This document shows positions 1-9,555 of a stretch of 64,000 nucleotides of DNA, in pieces. Origin of the DNA: Bacteroides bouchesdurhonensis (lineage in GTDB: Bacteria; Bacteroidota; Bacteroidia; Bacteroidales; Bacteroidaceae); the NCBI RefSeq assembly GCF_900155865.1, contig NZ_LT707006.1:1631685-1695684 (forward strand), in the 5' to 3' direction. How positions within the stretch are numbered: the first letter of the stretch is position 1; each line of letters starts with the position of its first letter. The translations under genes and the position numbers were made by a program. The notes beneath the pieces are model-generated. The model worked only from the letters and a program-made list of their open reading frames with translations, did not search any database and was not told the DNA's origin.

Positions 1-1
1 A

Positions 2-88
2 GTATGGTCAGCATTGGAAATGGTAAGTATGGTAGTGATGAATCAGGTTACTCCGGAGACTAATCCTATGGGAACATCCGGGGAATAA
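2..88 (+). CDS. 3' end of an unidentified upstream gene (partial)
   Basis: The window opens inside or just after a gene. The second frame reads 28 residues to a TAA at 86-88 and ends in NPMGTSGE, which looks protein-like. The first frame also stays open until a TAA at 61-63, and the third until position 26. I cannot decide which frame is real from so few codons, nor name the product. It presumably belongs to the same + strand carbohydrate unit as the esterase and GH2 genes downstream, but that is inference. Confidence 0.25.
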   Translation, partial: VWSALEMVSMVVMNQVTPETNPMGTSGE

Positions 89-486
89 AGAAGAGTAAAG
101 CATGTCCGGAAAATTGACTAGATGGGTGATCTGTTCTTTTTTTATAGGAAAAAAGAATATTCAAGGATATAATCCTTCAAAAGAATGTAAGACAAAAGGA
201 AAACAGGTTAAATAGGTATTGAATAAATAGGTATTAAATATATAATTCAATTTTCGCAAGTGGTTTTAGGCACTTCAGAAAGCTTTTATTTCTATGTTTG
301 TAGAGTATTAATGATCTACTTGACGGGTATTAATAGTCTATTTGTCAGTTATTAATAGTTTGGAAATAGGGTCTGAATACACCTCAATAGGGCTATATAT
401 TAGAAAAAATACTTGTGAATATTGAATAAATGAGAAGTGATAAACCCCAAATTTTCAACTGGAAATTGACTATTATTTTATTGAAA
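89..486. other. Intergenic region upstream of the esterase-GH2 unit
   Basis: About 400 bases without a convincing gene. It contains a near-perfect tandem pair of 15-mers (209-223 and 224-238, core TAAATAGGTATT) and a three-unit 22-bp repeat (305-370, listed separately). A weak -7-like box TACTTGTG lies at 410-417, one mismatch from TAnnTTTG. This is probably the regulatory region of the following operon. Confidence 0.5.
305..370. repeat. Three 22-bp direct repeats, possible activator site
   Basis: Three units begin at 305, 327 and 349, each starting with a (G/T)TATTAAT core, and units 2 and 3 extend this to TATTAATAGT. The exact 22-bp period puts the cores on the same face of the helix, as expected for a protein bound in tandem. 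The array ends about 117 bases before the esterase start codon. A role as an activator-binding site is inferred from position only. Confidence 0.45.
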
Positions 487-2019
487 ATGAAAAGAATAAA
501 TTTATTATTAGGTTTTGCCTTTTTTCTCTCTCTTACGGTATGTGGTAAGAATGAAAATGGGAGTATGGAGGGTGAGGAATCTGCTCCGGCAGCAAGAACA
601 GTGGTGAAACAACTCCCACCGGTAAGAGTTGTTTGTGTGGGTAACAGTATTACTGAAGGCTACGGAAATACAAGTCAGGAAAAAGCATGGCCTGCTCAAA
701 CCAATAAATTGTTGGGAAACGGCTATGCAGTACTTAACTGTGGAGTCAGCGGAACTACTATGTTTAAAAATAGTGAAGTTCCTTATTGGGCTACCCAAAA
801 TTTTAAAAGAGCTAAAGAAGCCAATCCGCAAATTCTGCTCATTGCTTTAGGAACGAATGATGCTCATCCATCACGTTGGAATAAGTTGAAACAGGAATTT
901 AAGTCGGATTATCTGGCGATGGTGAATGAATTTCGTCAAGGGGGAAAGGATCCGGTTATTTATGTTTGTCTTCCTCCTCCTTTGTTCGGTCCGGCAAAAG
1001 CCGACCAGAATAAAGTGGTGGAAGAAGAATTGATTCCACTTTTGAAACAGATTGCAAAAGAAATAGGGGCTCAGGTTATTGATTATCACCAACCTTTGCT
1101 GGGGGCAAATAAGGAATTTCCAGATGATGTACATCCTGACGATTCGGGGGCGGCATTAATGGCTGAAATAGCTTTTCAGAAAATAAAAGAGATGCAAGTG
1201 ATACAGCCTCACCTTTCTGTAAACAAAGGAGAGGAGAAGAAAGAAAGTATTGCTATAGTTGAAAAGGGAGGAACTGTGACTCTTGATCCACTTCCTAAAA
1301 ATGGTAGCTGGCGTTGGGAAGGACCGGATGGGGTCACATTTAATGAGCGTGTCTTGAAACTGGAAAATATTAAACAGGGAGGTATTTATACAGCTATTTA
1401 TACCAATGAGGCCGGATATCGAAGTGTGGCTAACTATCTGGTTTCTGTCAAAGGAGAGGAAGGACCGATTTTAATATCTAGTGTCAGAGATATGGAAGGT
1501 AAATGGTTAAGAAGTAAATTTATACGTGTCAATCCGGGGGGGACTATTACTTTAGATGTGCAGGCCGATGCTGTCGGTGAGTTAAGTTGGAGCTGGATTG
1601 GTCCGAATGGTTTCTTTGCAGGAACGCGGGATGTCACCTTATCACCAGTGATGGTCAATCAAGGTGGTGAATACACAGCCTCCTGCATTGACAGGTATGG
1701 TCGCCAAAGAAGCACGACTTTTACGGTGAAGGTAGAAGGAGAGGTGGGTTGTCCCGATCTTGTGTCTTACCTCAATAATGGCAGTGGTTGGCAGCAAGTA
1801 ACTGAAATGGAGTTAAAAGCTGGTGACAATGTGACTTTTGGTCCCCATCCTATGAACGGTAACTGGCATTGGGAAGGTCCTGCGGGCTTTACTTCCGATC
1901 GGCGGGATGCTTCTGTACTTAATTTTAGTGAAGAGAAAGCTGGAAAATACGTCGGAACTTTTACCAATGTGGCAGGCTGCCGGTTGGAACTGGTTGTTAC
2001 ATTAAAATTGAAGAAATAA
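487..2019 (+). CDS. SGNH/GDSL-type esterase lipoprotein with Ig-like repeats
   Basis: Predicted surface or periplasmic carbohydrate esterase, probably a deacetylase acting on glycans. An upstream ATG at 430 is possible, but the ATG at 487 gives a clean lipoprotein signal (hydrophobic stretch, LTVC, Cys19), so I start there. SGNH blocks are visible from this start: block I VGNSITEGYG with Ser54, block III GTND with Asn124, and block V DDVH with Asp213 and His216. After about residue 235 come three Ig-like modules, each with a W-W-GP-G core (GSWRWEGPDG, LSWSWIGPNG, GNWHWEGPAG), probably for carbohydrate or surface binding. The GH2 gene starts 36 bases downstream, so the two are likely co-transcribed. 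The fold is confident; the substrate is unknown. Confidence 0.85.
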   Translation: MKRINLLLGFAFFLSLTVCGKNENGSMEGEESAPAARTVVKQLPPVRVVCVGNSITEGYGNTSQEKAWPAQTNKLLGNGYAVLNCGVSGTTMFKNSEVPYWATQNFKRAKEANPQILLIALGTNDAHPSRWNKLKQEFKSDYLAMVNEFRQGGKDPVIYVCLPPPLFGPAKADQNKVVEEELIPLLKQIAKEIGAQVIDYHQPLLGANKEFPDDVHPDDSGAALMAEIAFQKIKEMQVIQPHLSVNKGEEKKESIAIVEKGGTVTLDPLPKNGSWRWEGPDGVTFNERVLKLENIKQGGIYTAIYTNEAGYRSVANYLVSVKGEEGPILISSVRDMEGKWLRSKFIRVNPGGTITLDVQADAVGELSWSWIGPNGFFAGTRDVTLSPVMVNQGGEYTASCIDRYGRQRSTTFTVKVEGEVGCPDLVSYLNNGSGWQQVTEMELKAGDNVTFGPHPMNGNWHWEGPAGFTSDRRDASVLNFSEEKAGKYVGTFTNVAGCRLELVVTLKLKK

Positions 2020-2055
2020 AATATATAGTTGCGTTAATAATAAAGAAATCAAACC

Positions 2056-4863
2056 ATGAGAAGAAGTATAGTAAATTGGAGTGTTTTTATGGCTCTATTG
2101 TGTGTGGTATATGCTTGTCAGACAAATAAAAACTTAGGTCATTCTTTGGCGGGCGATTGGAGTTTTGCTTTGGACAGCAATGATATTGGCGAAAAAGAGA
2201 ATTGGGCAACAAAGTCCCTTTCGGAACGTGTCAAGTTGCCGGGATCTTTACAGGAACAAGGGAAAGGGCATGATGTGGATATCCATACGCAATGGACAGG
2301 ATCGGTGAATGATAAATCATGGTACACAGCGGAAGAGTATGAGAAATATCGGAAACCGGGAAATGTTAAAGTTCCGTTTTGGTTAAATCCTGATAAACAT
2401 TATGTAGGTGTTGCTTGGTATCAAAGAGAAATAGAGATTCCCGATGCTTGGAACAACAAACGAATTCAATTTGAATTTGAACGTACTCATTGGGAAACTT
2501 CATTGTATATTGACGGAAAGAAAATAGATCATCAGGATGCTTTACAAGTTCCTCACAGATATGTAGTCAGTTCTTTGATCCCCGGCAAACATCTATTGAC
2601 TTTGAGAGTTGATAATAGAATGCACATTGATGTCGGTTCCAATGCTCATAGTGTTTCAGATCATACTCAGTCAAACTGGAATGGAGTGATAGGGACGATA
2701 AATATGAAAGCGCTTCCCTCTATGGCTATCGATCATATACAAGTCTATCCTGATGCGAAAGCAAAAAAGGCGAACGTTAAAGTTTATCTGAATGGAAAGC
2801 CTGAGAATTCTCGTTTGGCACTGAAAGTTCTTTTTGAAGGTCGTCCGGTATTGAAGAAAGAGATAGAGGTTGCAACTAGTACGGGTGATTGTGTAGAAAC
2901 TACGCTTGAATGGGAAGATAGTGTAAAGTTATGGTCTGAGTTTACTCCGAATGTTTATCGGTTACAAGCTGTTTTATCTTCTCAAGATGGAGCTAGCGAG
3001 AAAGAACTTAATTTCGGATTTCGTGATCTTACCGTCAATGGGACTCATTTTGATATTAACGGTCGTCCCCTTTTCCTTCGTGGAACATTGGAATGTTGTA
3101 TTTTCCCGAAGACAGGTTATCCGGCAATGGATAATGACTATTGGGCGAAAATCTATAGTACATGTAAGAGTTATGGCTTGAATCATGTCCGCTTCCATTC
3201 TTGGTGTCCTCCTGCTGCTGCATTTCACGTAGCTGATAGCATGGGAGTATATCTTCAGGTTGAGTGTGGTGGATGGACTTGGGTAGGAGATGGCAATCCG
3301 CAGGATGAATGGTTGAAAAAAGAGAGCGACCGCATTGTGAATGAGTACGGAAATCATCCGTCTTTCTGTCTGTTGGCGTATGGAAATGAACCGGGAGGGG
3401 ATAATCAAAAAAGTTATTTGAATGATCTTGTGGTTCATTGGAAACAGACTGACGGTAGAAGATTGTATACAAGTGCTGCTGGTTGGCCTAAAGTGAAAGA
3501 CGCGGATTATTTTAATACGGATCACCCACGTATCGGAGGAATTGGACGTATAGAAAATATTCTGAATGTGTATACTCCCCGTACTGACTATGACTTTAGA
3601 GAACGCATAGAGAAAGATATGCCGACGGTAAGTCATGAGGTTGGTCAGTGGTGTGTATATCCCGACTTTAAGGAAATTGATAAATATACAGGTGTATTGA
3701 AAGCCAAAAACTTTGAAATCTTTAGAGAAACCTTAAATGAAAAAGGGTTGGGGGATATGGCTGAGAAGTATTTGTATGCTTCCGGTCGTTTACAAACCTT
3801 GTGCTATAAAATGGATATAGAAGCTGCTCTGCGGACTCCTGGCTTTGCGGGATTCCAGCTTTTGGATTTACATGATTTTCCCGGTCAGGGAACTGCCTTG
3901 GTAGGAGTATTGAATCCTTTCTGGGAAAGCAAAGGTTATGTGGATGATAAAGAGTTTAGTACCTTCTGTAATCAAACCGTACCTTTAGCGAGAATGGCTA
4001 AATTAGTGTGGAACAATAACGAACAATTGACAGCAGATATAGAGTTTGCTCATTTTGGAGAGAAACCTTTGAATGATGTGACTGTTGTGTGGAATTTTGA
4101 AACAAAGGAGGGTAATGTTGTAAAGTCAGGTTCTTTCAAAACTGATCTTCCTATAGGAAACTTGATAGAAGTGGGTAGCATCGAATTACCTTTGAATACT
4201 TTCACTGATCCTACTCAGCTAACATTGAAAGTGAATATAGAGAATACCGAGATCGCTAACAGTTGGCATGTATGGGTATATCCTTCCGAAAAGAAAGAAA
4301 TACAAAAGATGCCTTATATCACGTATGATCTGGATAACAAAGCCATAGAGAAGTTGAATCAAGGTGAAAATGTTTTGTTCCTTTCTTATGGTAAGGTAGT
4401 ACCGGAAAAGGGAGGAGATATTAAAACGGCATTTTCTCCTGTTTTCTGGAATACAGCATGGACCAACAATGCTCCTCCTCAGACATTAGGTTTCTTATGC
4501 GATCCTAAACATGACGTCTTTGCTTCTTTCCCGAACGATGGTTACTCGGATTTTCAATGGAAAGATCTTGCTGTAAATTGCAATGCTATGATAATGGATG
4601 ATTTCTCTCACGATTTCAGACCATTGGTTTATATCATTGATGACTGGTTCAAGAACCGGAAACTGGGTGTGCTTTTTGAAGGTAAAGTAGGAAAGGGTAA
4701 TTTGATGGTTTGCAGTATTGATCTGGATACGGATTTGGATATCAGATTATCTGCTGCTCAGTTTAAGCAGAGTATTTTGGAATATATGGCTTCTGACAAA
4801 TTTAAACCTCAACAGGAAATAGATTTGCAGGTATTAAGGCCTATGTTCCTAACAGAGAAATAA
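2056..4863 (+). CDS. Glycoside hydrolase family 2 lipoprotein
   Basis: Exo-glycosidase of the GH2 family (beta-galactosidase/glucuronidase/mannosidase-like), 935 aa, with a lipoprotein signal ending in VYAC near residue 21. The N-terminal jelly-roll sugar-binding domain (VAWYQREIEIP, HWETSLYIDGKK) and an Ig-like domain precede a TIM barrel. The GH2 acid/base is Glu445 in AYGNEPGG and the predicted nucleophile is Glu528 in SHEVGQW. A long C-terminal region beyond residue 640 is less familiar. It follows the esterase gene closely, which suggests the pair deacetylates and trims one glycan. A bidirectional terminator-like hairpin follows. Family is near certain; sugar specificity cannot be read from the sequence. 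Confidence 0.93.
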   Translation: MRRSIVNWSVFMALLCVVYACQTNKNLGHSLAGDWSFALDSNDIGEKENWATKSLSERVKLPGSLQEQGKGHDVDIHTQWTGSVNDKSWYTAEEYEKYRKPGNVKVPFWLNPDKHYVGVAWYQREIEIPDAWNNKRIQFEFERTHWETSLYIDGKKIDHQDALQVPHRYVVSSLIPGKHLLTLRVDNRMHIDVGSNAHSVSDHTQSNWNGVIGTINMKALPSMAIDHIQVYPDAKAKKANVKVYLNGKPENSRLALKVLFEGRPVLKKEIEVATSTGDCVETTLEWEDSVKLWSEFTPNVYRLQAVLSSQDGASEKELNFGFRDLTVNGTHFDINGRPLFLRGTLECCIFPKTGYPAMDNDYWAKIYSTCKSYGLNHVRFHSWCPPAAAFHVADSMGVYLQVECGGWTWVGDGNPQDEWLKKESDRIVNEYGNHPSFCLLAYGNEPGGDNQKSYLNDLVVHWKQTDGRRLYTSAAGWPKVKDADYFNTDHPRIGGIGRIENILNVYTPRTDYDFRERIEKDMPTVSHEVGQWCVYPDFKEIDKYTGVLKAKNFEIFRETLNEKGLGDMAEKYLYASGRLQTLCYKMDIEAALRTPGFAGFQLLDLHDFPGQGTALVGVLNPFWESKGYVDDKEFSTFCNQTVPLARMAKLVWNNNEQLTADIEFAHFGEKPLNDVTVVWNFETKEGNVVKSGSFKTDLPIGNLIEVGSIELPLNTFTDPTQLTLKVNIENTEIANSWHVWVYPSEKKEIQKMPYITYDLDNKAIEKLNQGENVLFLSYGKVVPEKGGDIKTAFSPVFWNTAWTNNAPPQTLGFLCDPKHDVFASFPNDGYSDFQWKDLAVNCNAMIMDDFSHDFRPLVYIIDDWFKNRKLGVLFEGKVGKGNLMVCSIDLDTDLDIRLSAAQFKQSILEYMASDKFKPQQEIDLQVLRPMFLTEK

Positions 4864-4960
4864 GCAATGTATGCTTACATATTGTAAATGTACATGCAGT
4901 ATCTGACATCACTGAAAAGAGTAAAAAGAACCTTTTCAGGATAGTGACGGTATCTCAATA

Positions 4961-5021
4961 AAAGATTGACGGTATATGGTTAGGATGGTGACATTATCCT
5001 GACCATATACCGTCAGTCTTT
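4961..5021. terminator. Long bidirectional terminator-like hairpin
   Basis: Arms 4961-4986 and 4996-5021 pair over 26 bp with only two G-U wobbles and a 9-base loop. There are A-rich and T-rich flanks on both sides. It sits between the convergent GH2 (+) and GDYXXLXY (-) genes and could stop transcription in both directions. Confidence 0.8.
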
Positions 5022-5076
5022 TATAATGATGTTGTGGCTATCTGTGGATAGGTAATCATGCTTTTTTGATGGATTA

Positions 5077-5580
5077 CTATTTATCCGGCTCCGGCTGAAT
5101 CAGCTGAAATTTCTCATTATACAATCCGATCAGTAAGCTTTGTCCTTTCCCATCTACTTTCAATCCTCCATAAACGGCGTTTTCATAGACATCGGCTTGT
5201 CCTTCTTCAAAAAAGAAAGATTCTGCTCCGAAGAATAACCGGAAATCAACTACTTTATATTTGATAGCCAGCTCATTCTCTGATATAGGCTCTAGATTTT
5301 CTTGCAGACGAATGATTTGCCCCACTTGGTTACTGTCTGTTTTCAGAATAGCGTATCCATGTGCCGGTGCATTTTCTTGTAACAGTTCCGATCTTGCTTC
5401 CTGGTATCTGAGCCCCATATAGTCTCCTTGCATCAGAGAACGGGGATCGACCGGAGCTAATTGCAATAACACCAGTTGCCCGTTTTCCAGTATCTTTTCT
5501 TTCTGATAAACAGACCAATTGAAATATCCCAATAGAAGGATTAGGTTTGCGATAATCAGTATCCGGCTATATTTTTTCAT
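5077..5580 (-). CDS. GDYXXLXY domain protein
   Basis: 167 aa, last gene of a three-gene minus-strand operon. An N-terminal membrane anchor (RILIIANLILLLGYFNWSVY) is followed by an extracytoplasmic domain carrying the family signature: MQGDYMGLRY matches GDYxxLxY. The family is known to be encoded beside DUF2157 and DUF4401 membrane proteins, exactly as here, but its biochemical role is not established. Its start overlaps the DUF4401 gene by 14 bases, which indicates translational coupling. No defects are visible. Confidence 0.85.
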   Translation of the reverse strand: MKKYSRILIIANLILLLGYFNWSVYQKEKILENGQLVLLQLAPVDPRSLMQGDYMGLRYQEARSELLQENAPAHGYAILKTDSNQVGQIIRLQENLEPISENELAIKYKVVDFRLFFGAESFFFEEGQADVYENAVYGGLKVDGKGQSLLIGLYNEKFQLIQPEPDK

Positions 5581-6526
5581 GTTTCGTTCTTTTTTGAGTG
5601 AAGTAATACCAGGCTACTAGTAAAGCAACTCCTGTGAAGAAGAGAGTGATTGACTTCAGGAGTAGATTTAGATTCAAATCATAATAGTATTTCGAAATAG
5701 CATAGATGAATAGCAAGAGTGCGGTGGCACACTCTGTCCGGTAGCCATAATGGAAACATATCAGGATGAGAAGCAGACTACCTGACAGATAGGGAGTAAA
5801 CAGGGTAGGCAGGCAGATGATGAGGCAAAGAGCATAAACTCCTGCTTGTTTGGCTATCGGCTTTATTTCCATCACTTCCATAATTTTGCGGACAATGATA
5901 AAAAAACCTGTCCAAATGGCAACAGATGGTATCCAGAAAAAGCCGATATCGATTATCCAGGAACGGATGGATAATATGGCTAATGATGCAACGCAGGAGA
6001 CAAATAATCCAGCATGAAACGGTCTGTATTTGGCAAGGTGATTCTTAAAAACGAGAGAGACTTTTGTTTCGTATACATTTGTCAGAAGAAAGGCTGCTAA
6101 TATAAGTATCATACCTATTTGCAGTAGCTCCCATGAGAAAGTTAGTTGGGATATTTCTCCAAGGAATGCAAAAGCAAACAGGATAACTGAAAGGAAGGGG
6201 AGGATGAAACCTTTTGAGAATAGGAAGGTAGGAACGCTGATTATCATCAGAATGATAAAAAGAAGTACCAAGTTTTGGAATAGGCCGTAGCCTAATAGCA
6301 TAGCTCCAGCTACATAGAGGGTGATGTCCATGGCATCTAGAAAAGAAGCTGTAGAACTTCGGTTGATAAACAGTGTAGCAACTATTAGTATTACTCCTAT
6401 TATCATTGCAGATATTTCCGTATCAATAATTGAGGATACAAACATAAAGCCTAGTAAGAATATAGCAGTCAGGATTCCTCCTATGATCGACAGGGCTTGG
6501 ATTGTCAGGCTATTATTTTGTGCCAT
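5567..6526 (-). CDS. DUF4401-type multi-pass membrane protein
   Basis: 319 aa, almost entirely hydrophobic, with roughly ten predicted membrane segments and a short basic C-terminus (YYFTQKRTKHEKI). I assign DUF4401 by its position between a DUF2157 protein and a GDYXXLXY protein and by its overall composition. The gene overlaps both neighbours by 14 bases and is translationally coupled to them. It presumably forms an inner-membrane complex with them. The function is unknown. Confidence 0.75.
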   Translation of the reverse strand: MAQNNSLTIQALSIIGGILTAIFLLGFMFVSSIIDTEISAMIIGVILIVATLFINRSSTASFLDAMDITLYVAGAMLLGYGLFQNLVLLFIILMIISVPTFLFSKGFILPFLSVILFAFAFLGEISQLTFSWELLQIGMILILAAFLLTNVYETKVSLVFKNHLAKYRPFHAGLFVSCVASLAILSIRSWIIDIGFFWIPSVAIWTGFFIIVRKIMEVMEIKPIAKQAGVYALCLIICLPTLFTPYLSGSLLLILICFHYGYRTECATALLLFIYAISKYYYDLNLNLLLKSITLFFTGVALLVAWYYFTQKRTKHEKI

Positions 6527-7430
6527 ACCATTTCTTTTTTAAGTTAAGTACTGTATATATAAGTAGGGTAGTCCCGGTAAGAACTATCAGTCCACTCAGA
6601 AAAAATAGTGCTGATTCACTATGTAAATTACTGCGGATTATAAAGAGGAATAATAAAATCATCAATATGGCAAAAGGGATGGTAGAGAGATAGAACAGAT
6701 TCTTCTGTTTCCAGCCAAACCATAATCCGACCGGGAATAGAAGGAGAACGCTGATCAAAGGAAAGATGATCATATTTTCGCTATCGTCTATGGCAATGAT
6801 CATTTGATAACTGGCATGGATAATGGTGGCTACGGACAATAATTGGATAAACCAGCTATTATGTGTTTCTAATTTTCCTTTCATTCTCATCCATTCGGTG
6901 AGAATTGTAGCCAAAGCGCATATCCATGTGACGGCATTGGTCAGTAGGGCTACTTCGAGAATCTGATTGGGAACTATTTGCAGGGCATATAGCCATAAGG
7001 TGACACAAAATAACCCCAGAAAAGTGAACCAAAGTGGTGCGAAACGTATGGCGATTGCCCAAAGGAGTGTAAAAAGTGTCCATCCCAGAAAAAGATCGTA
7101 CGCATCAGCTCCTGTCTGATAGATTTGCCCGAATACAGCAAAGAGAGTACCTATAAGAAATGTTGCTCCAGTAAGTATAATCTGCTTGGTGAGTAAATTC
7201 CATCGGGTAAAAACTGTCAGTAAGACAGAGATTGTTAATATCACTTCTACGATTCCTAATTTAGCAAATTTGGGTAGAGTATCCCAGTTATAGGCAAAGA
7301 AAAAGATAATACCCGCTACAGTGAAGCCAATGCCGGCAGCTAGTAAAAAGATGGAAAGAAATTGATTCCATTCTTTTTTATTTGCGTACATCGATTGGCG
7401 GAAGGGGGATGAAGAGTCCGGCTTTTCCAT
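6513..7430 (-). CDS. DUF2157-type membrane protein
   Basis: First gene of the DUF2157-DUF4401-GDYXXLXY operon, 305 aa with many membrane segments after a soluble N-terminus of about 25 residues. A longer reading frame extends to 7457, but that position lies inside a good promoter -7 box (7455-7462), so I use the ATG at 7430 (MEKPDSSSPF), which is preceded by an AAAGAGA ribosome site. DUF2157 proteins often have a helical N-terminus followed by 8-10 transmembrane helices. The role in the cell is not known. Confidence 0.78.
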   Translation of the reverse strand: MEKPDSSSPFRQSMYANKKEWNQFLSIFLLAAGIGFTVAGIIFFFAYNWDTLPKFAKLGIVEVILTISVLLTVFTRWNLLTKQIILTGATFLIGTLFAVFGQIYQTGADAYDLFLGWTLFTLLWAIAIRFAPLWFTFLGLFCVTLWLYALQIVPNQILEVALLTNAVTWICALATILTEWMRMKGKLETHNSWFIQLLSVATIIHASYQMIIAIDDSENMIIFPLISVLLLFPVGLWFGWKQKNLFYLSTIPFAILMILLFLFIIRSNLHSESALFFLSGLIVLTGTTLLIYTVLNLKKKWYGTK

Positions 7431-7454
7431 GTGTTTCTCTTTTTGATGATTATA

Positions 7455-7487
7455 CAAACATAAGAAAATAAAATGATTTTATGCAAA
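7455..7487 (-). promoter_or_regulatory. Bacteroides-type promoter of the DUF2157 operon
   Basis: Reading the minus strand, a -33 TTTG (7484-7487) is followed after 21 bp by a -7 box TATGTTTG (7455-7462), matching TAnnTTTG. The first start codon (7430) lies about 25 bases downstream. Confidence 0.65.
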
Positions 7488-7500
7488 GAAGCATATAAAA

Positions 7501-7550
7501 AAGGTATAATCTACTTGATGGTAAATGAAACATCAGGCAAACTATACCTT
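7501..7550 (-). terminator. Terminator-like hairpin after the pyruvate oxidase gene
   Basis: Outer arms AAGGTATA (7501-7508) and TATACCTT (7543-7550) enclose an inner stem pairing TTGATG with CATCAG. It lies between the stop of the ThDP enzyme gene and the DUF2157 operon promoter, so it probably insulates the two minus-strand units. Confidence 0.5.
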
Positions 7551-7579
7551 AATTAAACAAATGGTAAATCGCTTCTCCT

Positions 7580-9319
7580 TTAAAATACTTCTCTGATATG
7601 TTTATAATTTGAATTAATCGTATCAATGACTTCTTGTGTCCGTCCATTAATCAGGAGCTTATACATTGATTGTGCAAAACCAACCATTTGCCCTAATTCA
7701 ATTTTAGGAGGCATAGCAAGTGCGTTCGGATCTGTCATAATATTGATCAGTACCGGACCGTCAATTTCGAAAGCATTATATAAAGTAGTCAATACTTCTT
7801 CCGGATCACTAACATTAAATCCTGTCATTCCCATTGCTTCTACCACTTGTGCAAAGTTGGGATTCAGCATATCTGTTTGCCAGTCCGGTAGACCGTCTAC
7901 TTCCATCTCTAATTTGACCATACCCAAAGAACGGTTATTGAATACAATGATTTTGATTGGTAATTTATATTGGACAACAGTTTGCAAGTCTCCTAATGTC
8001 ATCGATAATCCGCCGTCTCCGCATAGTGCTATAACCTGTCGCTCGGGACAAGCTAAAGCTGCTCCAATAGCTTGTGGCAGAGCATTTGCCATAGAACCAT
8101 GATTAAAGGAACCCAACATGTGACGTTTACCTGTTGCCTGTAAGTAACGTGCTCCCCATACACAAGTCATTCCTGTGTCTACAGTGAATATTGCGTCATC
8201 CGAAGCTAATTTATCAATCTCTGACATCACATATTCCGGATGAATTTTATTAATTTCTCCTTTATCTTCTGTGTAGGCTGCTAAATCTTTTTTAACTCCT
8301 TCATACCGTTTTAACTGTTTTACAAGGAATGAATCGTTGGTTTTAGGGTTTAGCATACGTAATAATGCCTGGATAGTCATTTTAACATCTCCACAAAGTC
8401 CGATTGCTAATTTGGCACGACGCCCCAGACGTTCAGGTTTAATATCGATCTGTACTATTTTGATGTCATCAGGAAGGAAAGCCGAGTAAGGAAAGTCAGT
8501 ACCTAACATCACAAGTACTTCGGCTTCATGCATACTATAATATCCTGAAGGCATTCCTAATAATCCTGTCATCCCTACTTCATAAGGATTTTCGTATTGT
8601 ATATCCATTTTTCCTTTGAAAGTATATGCAACTGGTGCATTCAACTTTTCGGAAAGAGCAATCACTTCTTCATGTGCACCCCGACAACCGATACCACAGA
8701 AAAGAGTGATTCTTTCATGTTTATTTAGTAAATCAGCTAATTGTGCCAAATCTTCCTCTGCCGGACAGATTTCAGATTTTGTGGGATAAGCATGTGTGGA
8801 AGAGTCTACAGAGACGGAAGAAGCTTTAGCCAAATCTCCGGGAAGTCCAATCACTGAAACTCCTTTACGTGTAATGGCTGTTTGTATAGCCGATTGAAGC
8901 ATACGGGGAAATTGTTTTGGGGTAGTTGCTACTTCATTGCAATAACTGCAATCATTGAATAGTTTGATTGTATTGGTCTCTTGGAAATATTCGGTTCCGA
9001 ATTCATTGGTGGGAATTGTTGAGGCAATAGCAATAACAGGTGCACCTGATCGTTGTGCGTCATAAAGCCCATTAATCAGATGGACATGTCCAGGTCCACT
9101 GCTTCCGGCACAACATCCTGGGCGACCTGTAAGCTGTGCCTCTGCTCCTGCGGCGTAAGCTCCGGTTTCTTCGTGCCGAACGTGTATCCACTTTATCTTA
9201 TCGTTTTTTCTAACTGCTTCATTTACTTCATTCAAACTGTCTCCGGTAACTGCGTAAATTCGTTCTATACCGGTATCTGCTAACGTTTCAATCAGTTGAT
9301 CTGCTATTTTCTTTGCCAT
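7580..9319 (-). CDS. poxB: ThDP-dependent pyruvate oxidase/dehydrogenase (PoxB-like)
   Basis: 579 aa from the ATG at 9319 (MAKKIADQLIETLADTGIER); the open frame extends further upstream but without family similarity. The three ThDP-enzyme domains are present: the N-terminal PYR domain with the conserved Glu50 in HVRHEETGAYAAG, a central domain, and a C-terminal PP domain with the ThDP/Mg motif GDGGLSMTLGDLQTVVQY and NN about 27 residues later. The best match is the quinone-linked pyruvate dehydrogenase (pyruvate to acetate plus CO2) rather than acetolactate synthase, given the SGPGHVHLINGLYDAQ segment and its solitary position. It would act at the cytoplasmic face of the membrane. Substrate assignment is inference. 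Confidence 0.85.
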   Translation of the reverse strand: MAKKIADQLIETLADTGIERIYAVTGDSLNEVNEAVRKNDKIKWIHVRHEETGAYAAGAEAQLTGRPGCCAGSSGPGHVHLINGLYDAQRSGAPVIAIASTIPTNEFGTEYFQETNTIKLFNDCSYCNEVATTPKQFPRMLQSAIQTAITRKGVSVIGLPGDLAKASSVSVDSSTHAYPTKSEICPAEEDLAQLADLLNKHERITLFCGIGCRGAHEEVIALSEKLNAPVAYTFKGKMDIQYENPYEVGMTGLLGMPSGYYSMHEAEVLVMLGTDFPYSAFLPDDIKIVQIDIKPERLGRRAKLAIGLCGDVKMTIQALLRMLNPKTNDSFLVKQLKRYEGVKKDLAAYTEDKGEINKIHPEYVMSEIDKLASDDAIFTVDTGMTCVWGARYLQATGKRHMLGSFNHGSMANALPQAIGAALACPERQVIALCGDGGLSMTLGDLQTVVQYKLPIKIIVFNNRSLGMVKLEMEVDGLPDWQTDMLNPNFAQVVEAMGMTGFNVSDPEEVLTTLYNAFEIDGPVLINIMTDPNALAMPPKIELGQMVGFAQSMYKLLINGRTQEVIDTINSNYKHIREVF

Positions 9320-9555
9320 ATCTTTATTGATTATTGATGGATAATTGGAATAATAACAGATGTTTATTAAGAAAAGTTCTACTTTAACGTATGCTGATGA
9401 ACCTATCTTGAGAAAGCAGAACACTGTTTTTGTGTTAAAAGGAGTTTTGTAACAGTATTTTAGTAAAAACGAATAAACAATTGCAATATCAATTGGTTAT
9501 TTTTACAGGTGAAATTGTAACTTAATGTTTTAACCTATAAAATTTTTAGTGTAAA

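Noticed and set aside
2974..3636. 220-codon minus-strand frame inside the GH2 gene
   Set aside because: Overlaps the GH2 catalytic barrel and has no recognisable features.
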